Numbered from the stretch's first letter, positions 43,454 through 52,250 are shown. The stretch is DNA of 52,883 nucleotides from Bacteriovoracales bacterium (GCA_028346125.1 JAOMEV010000016.1:1-52883); one strand, 5' to 3'. Translations and numbers: made by a program. The notes: a model not told the origin generated them from the letters alone.

Positions 43454-45169
43454 ATGCTTAAATTCATTCTTTTATGTCTCTTCCTTTCCAGTTGTGCCAC
43501 CCCTGTCATAAGACAGACCACCCGAACGATAAGGACCCAAGTCAAACAGGGTAATTATAAACAGGCACTTAAATTTGTTCAGGCGGAAAAAAGTTATAAA
43601 GAAAAAAAGACAAGACTTCTTTATCATATGGAGCAAGGACTTATCTATCATCTTATGGGACACTATCAAAAATCTATCGGCCATTTGGGACAGGCAAAAT
43701 CGATCCACCAAAAACTTTACACTATCAGCCTGAGAAAAAAGCTCCAAACCATTATTACAAATGAGACCGTTGATATCTACTATGGAGAAGTTTTTGAAAG
43801 ATCGCTCCTTCATTTTTATCAGGCACTGAATCACTTTTCTCTTTACCAAAGAGGATCTCTTTTACTACCTAAAGGAAAAGAGATGATGATCAAAAAACTA
43901 TCCCAGCAGCAAAAAAGAACCCATCTTCTTTCGTCCCGCGCAGAAGTCGTTTCCTGGGACTCTTTCTTAGATTCACAACAGGAATCAAGAAGGGGAAAAA
44001 GTATTTTTAAAAATGACCTCCTCTCCAAAACTTTTGGGGCCTTTATCCACGAGGCGCTTAATACCCCCAGCGAAAACCAAATTGCCCTTCAACTCTATAA
44101 AGATGCAAAAAAAATTCTTTTTAGAAATTACAACTCTTACAAAACTTATAATCTATTTTCAAAAAAGTTTAAATTTGACTTTAAAAAGCTCCCAAGACTT
44201 GGCAAGAAAAAGGTTCAAAAAAATTACGTCAATAGCACTCCTTTTTCCGAGCAACTCACAAAGTATCTCAATTTTAAAATTTTGGAACTTACAAAAAAAG
44301 TAAGACCCCTTGATATGAAAAATATGATCAGGGTCCATCAAATAAGTAAAGAAACCGTAGATAAAGTGGCCAGCACACCTCCTTCTAATGTGGCCTTCGT
44401 TATTCAAAGGGGAATAATTCCACCTAAAGTTCCTTTTAAACAACATTACAGTCTCCAAAAGGCGCTCACCCCTGACAATCCAACTTTAGAGCAAAGAAAA
44501 TGGGCAAAAGTAGGTTCTTTCATCATTATGGCCTACGCCGCTAATGAACTGGGTCTCTTTCCGCCCGCCAATCGCTACGACCCCATGGGTGCTGAAATCG
44601 GAGTTCGTCTCGCAGATTATTCAACCTCAGGTTTGGCCATTTCTTTCGAACTTCCTAAAATCCAAAACGAAAAAATTGGAGAAGAGATTTCTTTGGAAAT
44701 TTACGACAAAAATAAAATTTTGGCCTATAAAGGTCCCCTCTCTATCGTGGCACCTTTAGGGGATATTGCAGAAGAGGCAGTCGCCGAATACTCTGCGGCC
44801 CTTTACCCCAAACTTGGGGCCAGGCTTGCCATGAAACATATGGCCGCTATTTTCGCTTCATACATCACATATCAATCTTTAAAGGAAAGCAAAAACTATA
44901 ACTATTTTGCAAAATTGGCTGCCGTAGCTCAGTACATGTTGGTTGCAAAGACCATCGAAAGTTCTGAAAAGGCAGACACACGCTATTGGAGTACACTCCC
45001 CTCCAATATAAGAATAGGCAATGCTTACCTTAAAAAGGGAAAATATGCGGCCAAAATTATTTTCACTAAAACAATAAATGGGCAAGTCCAAAAAAGGGTT
45101 TCACCCCTGGGACTTTTCACTATTGATGACGATAAAAAGAAAAAAATTCTTAACTATAGAGTTCATTGA
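43454..45169 (+). CDS. COG3014-like outer-membrane lipoprotein
   Basis: The 571-residue protein has a lipoprotein signal (LLCLFLSSCATP, lipobox LSSC). An N-terminal TPR-like helical part (~25-135, GNYKQALKFVQAE, MEQGLIYHLMGHYQKSIGHL) leads to VDIYYGEVFERSLLHFYQAL, the hallmark of the COG3014 group. The C-terminal part is a larger alpha/beta region (~310-571) that ends with beta strands. COG3014 lipoproteins often lie beside LpoB-like genes, as here a few kilobases away. AAAGG precedes the ATG; the gene is translated right after the protease gene. Confidence 0.78.
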   Translation: MLKFILLCLFLSSCATPVIRQTTRTIRTQVKQGNYKQALKFVQAEKSYKEKKTRLLYHMEQGLIYHLMGHYQKSIGHLGQAKSIHQKLYTISLRKKLQTIITNETVDIYYGEVFERSLLHFYQALNHFSLYQRGSLLLPKGKEMMIKKLSQQQKRTHLLSSRAEVVSWDSFLDSQQESRRGKSIFKNDLLSKTFGAFIHEALNTPSENQIALQLYKDAKKILFRNYNSYKTYNLFSKKFKFDFKKLPRLGKKKVQKNYVNSTPFSEQLTKYLNFKILELTKKVRPLDMKNMIRVHQISKETVDKVASTPPSNVAFVIQRGIIPPKVPFKQHYSLQKALTPDNPTLEQRKWAKVGSFIIMAYAANELGLFPPANRYDPMGAEIGVRLADYSTSGLAISFELPKIQNEKIGEEISLEIYDKNKILAYKGPLSIVAPLGDIAEEAVAEYSAALYPKLGARLAMKHMAAIFASYITYQSLKESKNYNYFAKLAAVAQYMLVAKTIESSEKADTRYWSTLPSNIRIGNAYLKKGKYAAKIIFTKTINGQVQKRVSPLGLFTIDDDKKKKILNYRVH

Positions 45170-46552
45170 TTATTTAACTTTAAAGATAGTCAATGAACCC
45201 AAATATATCTCTTTTCCTAAAATATTCATTGATGTCGATTGAAAGTTGTTTTCTTTAATTCCTTTCAGTTGATAAAAATCTGTAAGAGAACCATCTTCAT
45301 TTAAGCGCTTAAGCCCTCTTCCCCAGTCATATATAAGAACACTTTCTCCATATGGATACCAAGTATAAATATCCTGGGCCAAAGGTATTTTATTCCAACT
45401 AACAGTTTCTGTGTTGAATTGCCCAAGAGCATATTTATTTTTTCCTTCCTCTCTTTTCCACCCTACGACCATAATACCTTTATCAGAGGCCTTCACCTGT
45501 CCAATATGACTAAGCTCAGGGAGGCCTATTTCTTCAAAAGTTGATCCTTTGTCCTGACTTCGAAACATTCTGGATTCAGCTCTATCTAAAGGCCCATCTG
45601 TTTTATAGGGATTAGCAAAAACATAAATATCTCCAACTTCTTCTGAGGTGTATAAACTAAGCAGGTAATTGTTGGTATTAAAGTCATTCGGGAAATCATA
45701 AACTTTTTTCCACTTGGGTTTTGACTTAGAAAGGTCAATTGAATAAAGCCTAAAAGATCTTGGTTTACTCCAGTCTCCATCATCTTCAACCAAGTCCGCC
45801 TCAAGTTGAAAAGCAACCTTATCTAAAAGAACTGGATTGACACCTATTTTCCCACCAATTAGATCCGTGATAGGAGGAAGCTTCTTCCAAGTTTTTCCTG
45901 TATCCAGAGAAAATTTGTTTCCAGTAAGAAAGTTATTGATTATAACTTTCCTTCCATAAAACAAGCTGCCTATACTATCGAGTTTTCCTGTAGGAGCAAT
46001 ATCTTTCCACTTGCCTGATGACTTTTCATAAAGAGCAAGGCCATTTGAACCCCACCAGATACCGGCAACTAACTTTCCATTAACGATGCCTCCTGAGGTC
46101 ATATTGTTGTATTTAAAAAGTCCGTTGTCAAAACGGGAAACGCCATCTGGTTTATAGGGTCCACCATTTTCTCTAGTGGAGCTTAAAAAAAGTCCTCTGG
46201 TTTTTTTACCTTGAATTGTATGAACTTTACTCATTTCGACCATATTTTCAAAACTCATAGTCCAACTTGCAGGCCTTGATTTACCCTTATTTACGTCATA
46301 GTCTGTGCGAAAAGTAGTTCCACCGACTTTAATGTGAAGTTCTCCATCTTTGCACCTTGGTACACAAAATGTGGTTTTATTTTTTTCAAAACTGAAAGTT
46401 CCTTCTTTCCCAAACCAAGTTACTTTTCCACCTTTCCTAAAATCTATCTCTCCCCCATCAAGTTTTTCGTACCAGGCTCCATAAATCCATTTAGCTTCCG
46501 GACCTTGGGGTTTACAGCTCAAAAAAATAAGAAGAATTAAAAGTAATTTCAT
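45170..46552 (-). CDS. beta-propeller (BNR/sialidase-like) lipoprotein
   Basis: The 460-residue protein has a lipoprotein signal (LLLILLIFLSCKPQG, lipobox FLSC). An N-terminal ~90 residues with IYGAWYEKLDGGEIDFRKGG resemble a small beta barrel or lipocalin-like unit. The rest contains Asp-box-type repeats (FSLDTGKTWKKLPP, RSQDKGSTFEEIGL) typical of BNR propellers, and Trp/Asn-rich blades. It could bind glycans or proteins; no sialidase active-site Arg triad can be confirmed. It stops directly next to the COG3014-like gene, tail to tail. Confidence 0.72.
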   Translation of the reverse strand: MKLLLILLIFLSCKPQGPEAKWIYGAWYEKLDGGEIDFRKGGKVTWFGKEGTFSFEKNKTTFCVPRCKDGELHIKVGGTTFRTDYDVNKGKSRPASWTMSFENMVEMSKVHTIQGKKTRGLFLSSTRENGGPYKPDGVSRFDNGLFKYNNMTSGGIVNGKLVAGIWWGSNGLALYEKSSGKWKDIAPTGKLDSIGSLFYGRKVIINNFLTGNKFSLDTGKTWKKLPPITDLIGGKIGVNPVLLDKVAFQLEADLVEDDGDWSKPRSFRLYSIDLSKSKPKWKKVYDFPNDFNTNNYLLSLYTSEEVGDIYVFANPYKTDGPLDRAESRMFRSQDKGSTFEEIGLPELSHIGQVKASDKGIMVVGWKREEGKNKYALGQFNTETVSWNKIPLAQDIYTWYPYGESVLIYDWGRGLKRLNEDGSLTDFYQLKGIKENNFQSTSMNILGKEIYLGSLTIFKVK

Positions 46553-46658
46553 TATAAGACCCTAGAAAAATATACCAACAAAGGTTTATCGACATTTTTT
46601 GGCCTAACTAAAAGGGTATATGACCGGGTTAAACATTTTTAATTTAGATCTAGGTTAC

Positions 46659-47717
46659 TTATCTCATGCCCAATTTTTTCATAAACTGAAAGGATTTTTG
46701 AAAAATCTCATTACGAATATTATCAGTATCCATCAATAGATCATGACGAGGTAAAACTCCATTTTTATCTTTGTATTTTTCTTGATCAAAACTATGAAGT
46801 TGACAATTTTTGGCCTTTTGACAAAGATATTCATGTTTTTCCGGAACAACGTTATGGTCATTCCCCGCCTGAAAAATATAGGTTGGTGTCACTAATTTAT
46901 CCGCATCCTTTTGAATAAACCGAGACATCTTTAAGGCCTGTTGAACCCACTTGGCCGTAGCTCCTCCTAGAGGTGCCTGCTGCCATTCTTTTTTCTTAAA
47001 AGAGAAAATTTCTTCAGTCATCAACCAACGACTTAAGCTTCGAACATTTAAATTCTTTTTATAACCTTCATGAGTAGGGTCAGGATCCCAGTAGGTTTGA
47101 CCTGGCATAAACCGACTTCCCATTGAAAACAAATCCATACCGCTCGTAATTCCATATACAAGCCAATTAGGAAAAGGTTTTGTATACATTCCAACAAGAG
47201 GAGAAAAAAGAGTCAATCCAGTAACAAGGTCAGGCCTCTTTTGGGCCGCTCTAATGGCTATCCCCCCTCCCATTGACTGCCCCCAGAGAAACAACTTGGA
47301 AGAACCATTAGATTTTAAAATTTCCATAAATTTGATAATGTCATCTGTATAATAACTAAAATTATCCACATGGCTTTTCCTAGGGTCTGAAATAATCCTT
47401 TCTGAAAGGCCCTGACCTCTATGATCATAAAGGCATACATTTGTCTTAAGTTGGGAGTGAAAAATATCGTAGGCAAACTCGAAATATCGTGGAATAGATT
47501 CACATCGCCCACTACTAAAGATTATGACATCTTTAGCACCCTTTTTATTAAAACAGATATAGGCCAGTTCTTTTCCCTTCTTTCCTTTAAATTTTTTAAC
47601 TTCATATTGTTTCGCCCATGGGAGAACTTTATTTTTAAAAGTAACATCGTAATTACTTTCATTAATCGCCATCGACGAAAAAGATAAAAGAATACCAATC
47701 AAGATAAATTTTTTCAA
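46659..47717 (-). CDS. secreted alpha/beta hydrolase, lysophospholipase-like
   Basis: The 352-residue protein has a signal peptide (residues 1-17, ending SSMA-INE) and the alpha/beta hydrolase fold: FSSGRCESIPRYFEFA, the VCLYDHRGQGLSER oxyanion/strand region, the nucleophile elbow LWGQSMGGGIAIRA, the acid-region YIFQAGNDHNVVPE, and the catalytic His in LPRHDLLMDTD. It resembles lysophospholipase PldB/monoacylglycerol lipases. A periplasmic or secreted role in lipid breakdown is probable. The start is TTG 47717 with GGGGG 6 bases before. Confidence 0.85.
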   Translation of the reverse strand: MKKFILIGILLSFSSMAINESNYDVTFKNKVLPWAKQYEVKKFKGKKGKELAYICFNKKGAKDVIIFSSGRCESIPRYFEFAYDIFHSQLKTNVCLYDHRGQGLSERIISDPRKSHVDNFSYYTDDIIKFMEILKSNGSSKLFLWGQSMGGGIAIRAAQKRPDLVTGLTLFSPLVGMYTKPFPNWLVYGITSGMDLFSMGSRFMPGQTYWDPDPTHEGYKKNLNVRSLSRWLMTEEIFSFKKKEWQQAPLGGATAKWVQQALKMSRFIQKDADKLVTPTYIFQAGNDHNVVPEKHEYLCQKAKNCQLHSFDQEKYKDKNGVLPRHDLLMDTDNIRNEIFQKSFQFMKKLGMR

Positions 47718-47777
47718 AAGTTACCCCCTACTTAGGATAGCTTTTTCGGAAAGAAACGATAAAAAAGGCAGTATATC

Positions 47778-47836
47778 AGGCGATTAAAAAAAGTTGATAA
47801 TTATTGCCCAGAAAAGGACAACTATTTTAATCACCT
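47778..47836. repeat. long gapped inverted repeat in the divergent promoter region
   Basis: Arm 47778-47796 (AGGCGATTAAAAAAAGTTG) and arm 47819-47836 (CAACTATTTTAATCACCT) are near-perfect inverses with a 22-base gap. They lie between the hydrolase and the receiver-MerR gene. They could be two operator half-sites for the MerR-type protein or an RNA hairpin. Confidence 0.5.
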
Positions 47837-47912
47837 ATAAGACCGCCTACATTTATTTTTTTAAAAAAGTTCCGATGCTATAAGTAGAAAAATAATTTAA
47901 GAAGGCATTATT

Positions 47913-49682
47913 TTGAGCAATTTTCTTGATGGTAAAAAAATTTTAATTGTTGATGATAATGAAAAAAATATTCAACTCATTGGTGATTATTTAAAATCAA
48001 ATGGTAAATTTATTTCAATTGTTGCAACTGATGGGCAAGAAGCAATAGACCGTACCACGAACTCAAGACCAGACCTTATTCTAATGGATATCAATATGCC
48101 CGTTATGGACGGCGTAGAAGCATGTGAAAAGATAAAGAAAAAAGAAGAGTTAAAAGACATTCCTATAATTTTTTTAACGGCCCAAAATTCCATTGAAGAT
48201 AAAATTAAGGCCCTAGAGGCCAAAGGTAATGATTTCATTGCCAAACCTTTTTACGAAGAGGAACTTATTTTAAGACTAAAATTACATTTGGAATTTGCTG
48301 AATCCAAAAAGGAAATTAAAAGAAGTCTGGAGAAAACAAATGAAATGCTAGACAATATTGGCCAATCTTTTTTTTGGATCGACAAAAGTGGGATTGTCTT
48401 ATCCCCATCTTCCAGAACGACTGATAAAGTAATGGGTCAAAACATAGAAGGTCAATCCATTCTAAATACTTTATACAAGGGCCTTGAAGCTACAAATAAA
48501 AAGGAAGTTAGTTCATTTCTTGAAAAATCGTCAACAATCAGCAAGGATAAATGGGAAGAATTCCAAAAAAAGCTTCCTAGTAAAGTTGAATACTACAATG
48601 AAGATGAAAAAAAAGAAAAAATTCTTTATGCCAATTATAAACCTTTTTGGACCAACGAAAACCTTCTTTCCAAAATTATGTTTATTCTTGATGATAAAAC
48701 TGAGATTGATTTTTTAATTGATCAGAAAAACATTTACTCTATTAAAATGGTTTCTAGCATTTCAGGAGTTCAGGAAAATACACTGAGAAGTTGGGAGAAA
48801 AGACATCAGGCCGTAACACCATTTCGTAACTCCAAAGGCAAAAGGTTTTATAATGAAAATGAGCTTGAAAGGATCAAGCTTATAAAATTGGCCATTGATC
48901 TTGGTATGAATATTAGTTCACTTGCCCAACTTGATATAGAGCAACTCAAACAAATTAGTGAAAAAACTAAAGATGATAACACTACTCAAAGTGATCAAAA
49001 TCAAAATGTGGAAAGTATCAATTTGGAAGCTGCCGCTCATAATATTGACATTGCCATTACAAACAAAAACTATGCCATGTTAGGCCATGAATTAAATAAA
49101 ATGGCCAATTACCCCGAAATGGCCGACTTTGTTTATAAATTCTTTCCCATTATTTTTAAAGGATTAAAGGAAAAAATAGAAAGTGGTAAATTGAATCAGG
49201 AAGAACTTAAATCAATAACCACTTATTTCAAAGTTAATTTTAATCATTTAATTTTTAAAAATAACAAAAGGTCTGAAAAAGCGATTATATCATTTTTTGA
49301 TAACCCTTATTGGGAATTAGAAGTTTTTCAAACTGCATTTATTTGTATAGAAAATAATCTCGATCCTATTATTTGTGGTGAGGTAACAAACGGAAAGGAA
49401 AGTTCAAACTATTTAAAAAACTTTCAGGCCAGCTATCTCATTTTATCATGCGGAAGTGAAATAAAAAATAATACCCTGCCCGTTGATGAAATGATTAAAA
49501 CGACTATAACTAACATTGAAAGTGATAAAAATTTGATTATTACAGGAAACTTAAATTACTCAGAAAATAACTTCATGAAGTATGAAAACCTCATTCCCCT
49601 GCCAACGATAAAAAACTTGGATACAGGCCTAAAAAAAATGAACAAAACTTACATGGGAGATCTCTACAAAAAAAGTAGCTAA
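47913..49682 (+). CDS. receiver-PAS-MerR-CarH-like transcription regulator
   Basis: The 589-residue protein has a receiver (ILIVDDNEKN, phospho-Asp59 in LILMDINMPVMDG, Lys in FIAKPFYEE), a PAS-like module (MLDNIGQSFFWIDKSGIVL, LYANYKPFWTNENL), a MerR-type DNA-binding domain from ~274 (VSSISGVQENTLRSWEKRHQ, FYNENELERIKLIKLAIDLG), a four-helix region (~370-460), and a Rossmann-like domain (~469-575, LEVFQTAFICIENNLDPII). The last two match the CarH/LitR light-sensing layout in order, but the cobalamin motif DxHxxG is not seen where expected (NGKESSNY instead). TTG start at 47913 with AAGAAGG 8 bases before. Likely phosphorylation-controlled. Confidence 0.82.
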   Translation: MSNFLDGKKILIVDDNEKNIQLIGDYLKSNGKFISIVATDGQEAIDRTTNSRPDLILMDINMPVMDGVEACEKIKKKEELKDIPIIFLTAQNSIEDKIKALEAKGNDFIAKPFYEEELILRLKLHLEFAESKKEIKRSLEKTNEMLDNIGQSFFWIDKSGIVLSPSSRTTDKVMGQNIEGQSILNTLYKGLEATNKKEVSSFLEKSSTISKDKWEEFQKKLPSKVEYYNEDEKKEKILYANYKPFWTNENLLSKIMFILDDKTEIDFLIDQKNIYSIKMVSSISGVQENTLRSWEKRHQAVTPFRNSKGKRFYNENELERIKLIKLAIDLGMNISSLAQLDIEQLKQISEKTKDDNTTQSDQNQNVESINLEAAAHNIDIAITNKNYAMLGHELNKMANYPEMADFVYKFFPIIFKGLKEKIESGKLNQEELKSITTYFKVNFNHLIFKNNKRSEKAIISFFDNPYWELEVFQTAFICIENNLDPIICGEVTNGKESSNYLKNFQASYLILSCGSEIKNNTLPVDEMIKTTITNIESDKNLIITGNLNYSENNFMKYENLIPLPTIKNLDTGLKKMNKTYMGDLYKKSS

Positions 49683-49686
49683 GCCC

Positions 49687-49806
49687 CTACTCTTCTTCAA
49701 AAGCTCCATTTTCAACTTTATTCAGGCCATCTTCAAAGGTTGCCTCAAAATGAGTAAAACTTTCACCTATTAAAGCAACAATAAAAGAATCAATTAAATA
49801 GTTCAC
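49687..49806 (-). CDS. possible 39-residue protein
   Basis: A GTG-started frame (49806) encodes MNYLIDSFIVALIGESFTHF and then an acidic tail ending EEE. It lies 24 bases after the 72-residue gene on the same strand. The nearest good ribosome site (GAGAGG) is about 20 bases from the GTG, so the start is uncertain and the frame may be chance. No homology recognised. Confidence 0.25.
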   Translation of the reverse strand: MNYLIDSFIVALIGESFTHFEATFEDGLNKVENGAFEEE

Positions 49807-49830
49807 AATTTTATTTTTAATTATAACCTC

Positions 49831-50049
49831 TCAATCCTCTAATACCTTGCAGTATGTTTTTTTATTCGTTCCAATATAAACGTAACAAACTTCTCGCGTA
49901 TGCTTATAAGTCTTAGAAGTTTCAATAAACTTAAACGAAGGCATTTCTCTTAAATTTTTGGCCAGCCCCGGTTGGGATAACCCTACAGAACCCAAAAGAG
50001 ACAATCCAACGATAATCCCAGGCCCAAACAACGTCAAAATACTACCCAT
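49831..50049 (-). CDS. small 72-residue protein with hydrophobic N-terminus
   Basis: The protein starts with a hydrophobic stretch (ILTLFGPGIIVGLSLLGSVG) that could be a signal or anchor, and has a basic, Cys-containing C-terminus (REVCYVYIGTNKKTYCKVL). A strong GAGGGG is close to the ATG, and the gene lies 20 bases after the receiver at 50070, probably in the same transcript. Function unknown. Confidence 0.55.
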   Translation of the reverse strand: MGSILTLFGPGIIVGLSLLGSVGLSQPGLAKNLREMPSFKFIETSKTYKHTREVCYVYIGTNKKTYCKVLED

Positions 50050-50069
50050 AATCCCCTCTATAAATTTTT

Positions 50070-50468
50070 TTAAGCAGTAACTTCCTTTTTAATGCAGAAC
50101 TTACTTCTCATTTTTTCCATCATAATTAACAACGAGTCTGGTTTTGCAGGCTTTGGTAACCATGCCCGCACACCTAATTCCTTTGCTTCAAGCTTCATTA
50201 AAAGACAACATTCTGTGGTGAGAAAAACGATCTCCACATTTTTTAAATCCTGTCGACCTTTCAACACTTTGACCAATGCCATACCGTCCATTTCAGGCAT
50301 ATTGATATCTGAAACAATAATATCTATACCTTGAACTTTTTCCAAAACCTCAAGCGCTTCCATACCATTTTCAGCTTGATAAGACTCGTAACCCATTTTC
50401 GCTTCATTCAGAGTTTTAGCGACTTGAGTCCTAATGGTTTCAGAGTCATCGACAATTAAAACTTTCAA
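50070..50468 (-). CDS. CheY-like single-domain response regulator
   Basis: The 132-residue receiver has LIVDDSETIRT, phospho-acceptor Asp54 in IIVSDINMPEMDG, Thr switch in IVFLTTECC and Lys in WLPKPAKPD, all close to chemotaxis CheY. Two adjacent Cys follow the switch Thr, which is unusual. TTG start at 50468 with GGGAG 7 bases before. Small downstream genes at 49831 and possibly 49687 may be co-transcribed. No kinase is adjacent. Confidence 0.88.
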   Translation of the reverse strand: MKVLIVDDSETIRTQVAKTLNEAKMGYESYQAENGMEALEVLEKVQGIDIIVSDINMPEMDGMALVKVLKGRQDLKNVEIVFLTTECCLLMKLEAKELGVRAWLPKPAKPDSLLIMMEKMRSKFCIKKEVTA

Positions 50469-50690
50469 TTCTTTCTCCCTCGTTTAATTTTAAAGTTGAA
50501 CGGGACTATTATCCATTGAATATAAACTGAACCTTGTTGAACAAAACTTGAAAAGAACCTAGCGGCAAACTTCTAAATAAAGTTTATATATTTAAATTAA
50601 ATAAGATTTATGTACTTTATCAAAACTTGGGAAATTACTTCCTTATTTCAAAGAGATGCCGATGATTATTCAAAAAAAGGAGAACTCTTT

Positions 50691-52103
50691 ATGAAGTGGG
50701 TAATATTTTTCTTATTTATAACACTATCCCATAATTCTTTTTCCCAACTAAAAAAATATTTTTACAAATGGGGAGAAATTGATAACCCTGAAAATTTCTT
50801 AATCGGATATGAAACCAGGTTTAAAGATCTTCCCCTTAAAGGAAAACTTAAAAAACAACCATGGAGTGGCTATTATTGGGCCACTTTCAACGGCGGGCTT
50901 GCATTCAGGTGGCATGGCCCAGATAAAGGAAAAAGTAAACAAGTCACATACCCTCTGCTCACCAAAGAAGAAGTTTTCAAACGATCAAAAACCCCAAATG
51001 CTTTAAAGTACCTATCTCCAGCAGAGAAGTGGGATTTGTATATGTCCGATTATACTTTTAGCTTAACCAAAGCCGAAAGAGAAAGAACAGGGGTCATGAC
51101 AGGAAAAAAAATTCCCAGGTGGTTTGGACTCTGCCATGCATGGGCACCAGCGACTCTTCAATATACAATGCCCAAACCGGTTGAGCTTAAAAATCACCAT
51201 GGGTTAACAATTCCCTTTGGTTCAAGTGATATAAAGGCACTTCTCACTTATAATATTCACCTTCAAAACAGTACTGAAGGCCAAGTTTTTATGGGTGGTC
51301 GTTGCAACTCCAATCTTCCTTATCTTTTGAAAAGTTTTGCTAATGGCCTCATAACAGAAGAAATGTTGACAAACCTAATTCCCAATATGAATTGCCAGGA
51401 TATGAACCCAGGTGCGCTTCACTTGGCCCTGGCCAATTTAATTGGACTTAGAAAACAAGGGTTTGTTATGGATAAAACCCGAACAGGAGAAGTATGGAAT
51501 CAACCTGTTTGGTCCTATAATTCAGTTATAGAAAAAGAATCTGTGGTCAAAAGCATTACGGACCTTGTTGGTTTTAAAAAGGACCATGAAATTTTACTTC
51601 CTGAAAAAATCCTTAAAGTTAAAACAACTGTTGGATGGATTAATGAACATGGTCCGAATTGGGAAGGTCCGGATAAAAAAGGCCATAGTTTAAAGAAGAC
51701 CACTTACCAATACTACCTCTATATAAACCGGTACGGCCACATCGTAGGAGGCAGATGGCATCCTCGAAATAAAGAAAGGCCCGATTTCTTTTGGCGAATG
51801 AAAAACCCTGGTTACCACGAGTATATGAAATATTTATCAAATTTTGAAGGAAGGTCTTTTGATCCGTCATCCAATATGGACACAAAAGGACGCAAGAGAA
51901 GTTTAAAGGAATTAAAGAAGGTTTTTAAAAGGGCCACAAAGAAACTGATTCTTGCCAAAAGATTTATTAAAAACTCAAAAGAGATCAATGGAACGAGAAG
52001 AAAAAGAAAGAAAACCTATACCGATAATTTAAAAGATTATTTTTTGAAAAATATGAATTCTCTCAAAAAGAAATACAAAAAAATTAGAGGAAACAACCCT
52101 TAA
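50691..52103 (+). CDS. secreted transglutaminase-elicitor-like (PF16683-type) protein
   Basis: The protein (470 residues) has a signal peptide (residues 1-18, ending NSFS-QLK). The body resembles the TGase_elicitor family known from Phytophthora GP42 and some marine bacteria: SGYYWATFNGGLAFRWHG, LSPAEKWDLYMSD, the catalytic-Cys region WFGLCHAWAPATLQY (Cys148), SSDIKALLTY, NCQDMNPGALHLALANLIGL and EVWNQPVWSY. Such enzymes crosslink or cut proteins through Cys-His-Asp chemistry. The C-terminal ~80 residues are very Lys/Arg-rich. ATG 50691 has AAAGGAG 8 bases before; the longer frame from 50610 lacks that support. Confidence 0.72.
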   Translation: MKWVIFFLFITLSHNSFSQLKKYFYKWGEIDNPENFLIGYETRFKDLPLKGKLKKQPWSGYYWATFNGGLAFRWHGPDKGKSKQVTYPLLTKEEVFKRSKTPNALKYLSPAEKWDLYMSDYTFSLTKAERERTGVMTGKKIPRWFGLCHAWAPATLQYTMPKPVELKNHHGLTIPFGSSDIKALLTYNIHLQNSTEGQVFMGGRCNSNLPYLLKSFANGLITEEMLTNLIPNMNCQDMNPGALHLALANLIGLRKQGFVMDKTRTGEVWNQPVWSYNSVIEKESVVKSITDLVGFKKDHEILLPEKILKVKTTVGWINEHGPNWEGPDKKGHSLKKTTYQYYLYINRYGHIVGGRWHPRNKERPDFFWRMKNPGYHEYMKYLSNFEGRSFDPSSNMDTKGRKRSLKELKKVFKRATKKLILAKRFIKNSKEINGTRRKRKKTYTDNLKDYFLKNMNSLKKKYKKIRGNNP

Positions 52104-52104
52104 A

Positions 52105-52147
52105 AAGGGCCTTCTATTGGCCCTTCTTTCTCCAAAAGAAGGGCCAA
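52105..52147 (+). terminator. overlapping alternative hairpins after the secreted protein gene
   Basis: AAGGGCC (52105-52111) pairs with GGCCCTT (52119-52125), followed by CTTTC. The same GGCCCTT also belongs to a perfect 13-bp stem, 52117-52129 with 52135-52147, loop 5 bases. Only one can form at a time. The first begins right after the stop codon and is a plausible terminator. Confidence 0.6.
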
Positions 52148-52250
52148 CATTTAAATAAATTCTATAAATATTATTACTATCTAGCACTACCTCTTAGATA
52201 ATATTCAAAATCAGGCCCAATATACCTAAAATTTTAGTAAATTCACTTAG

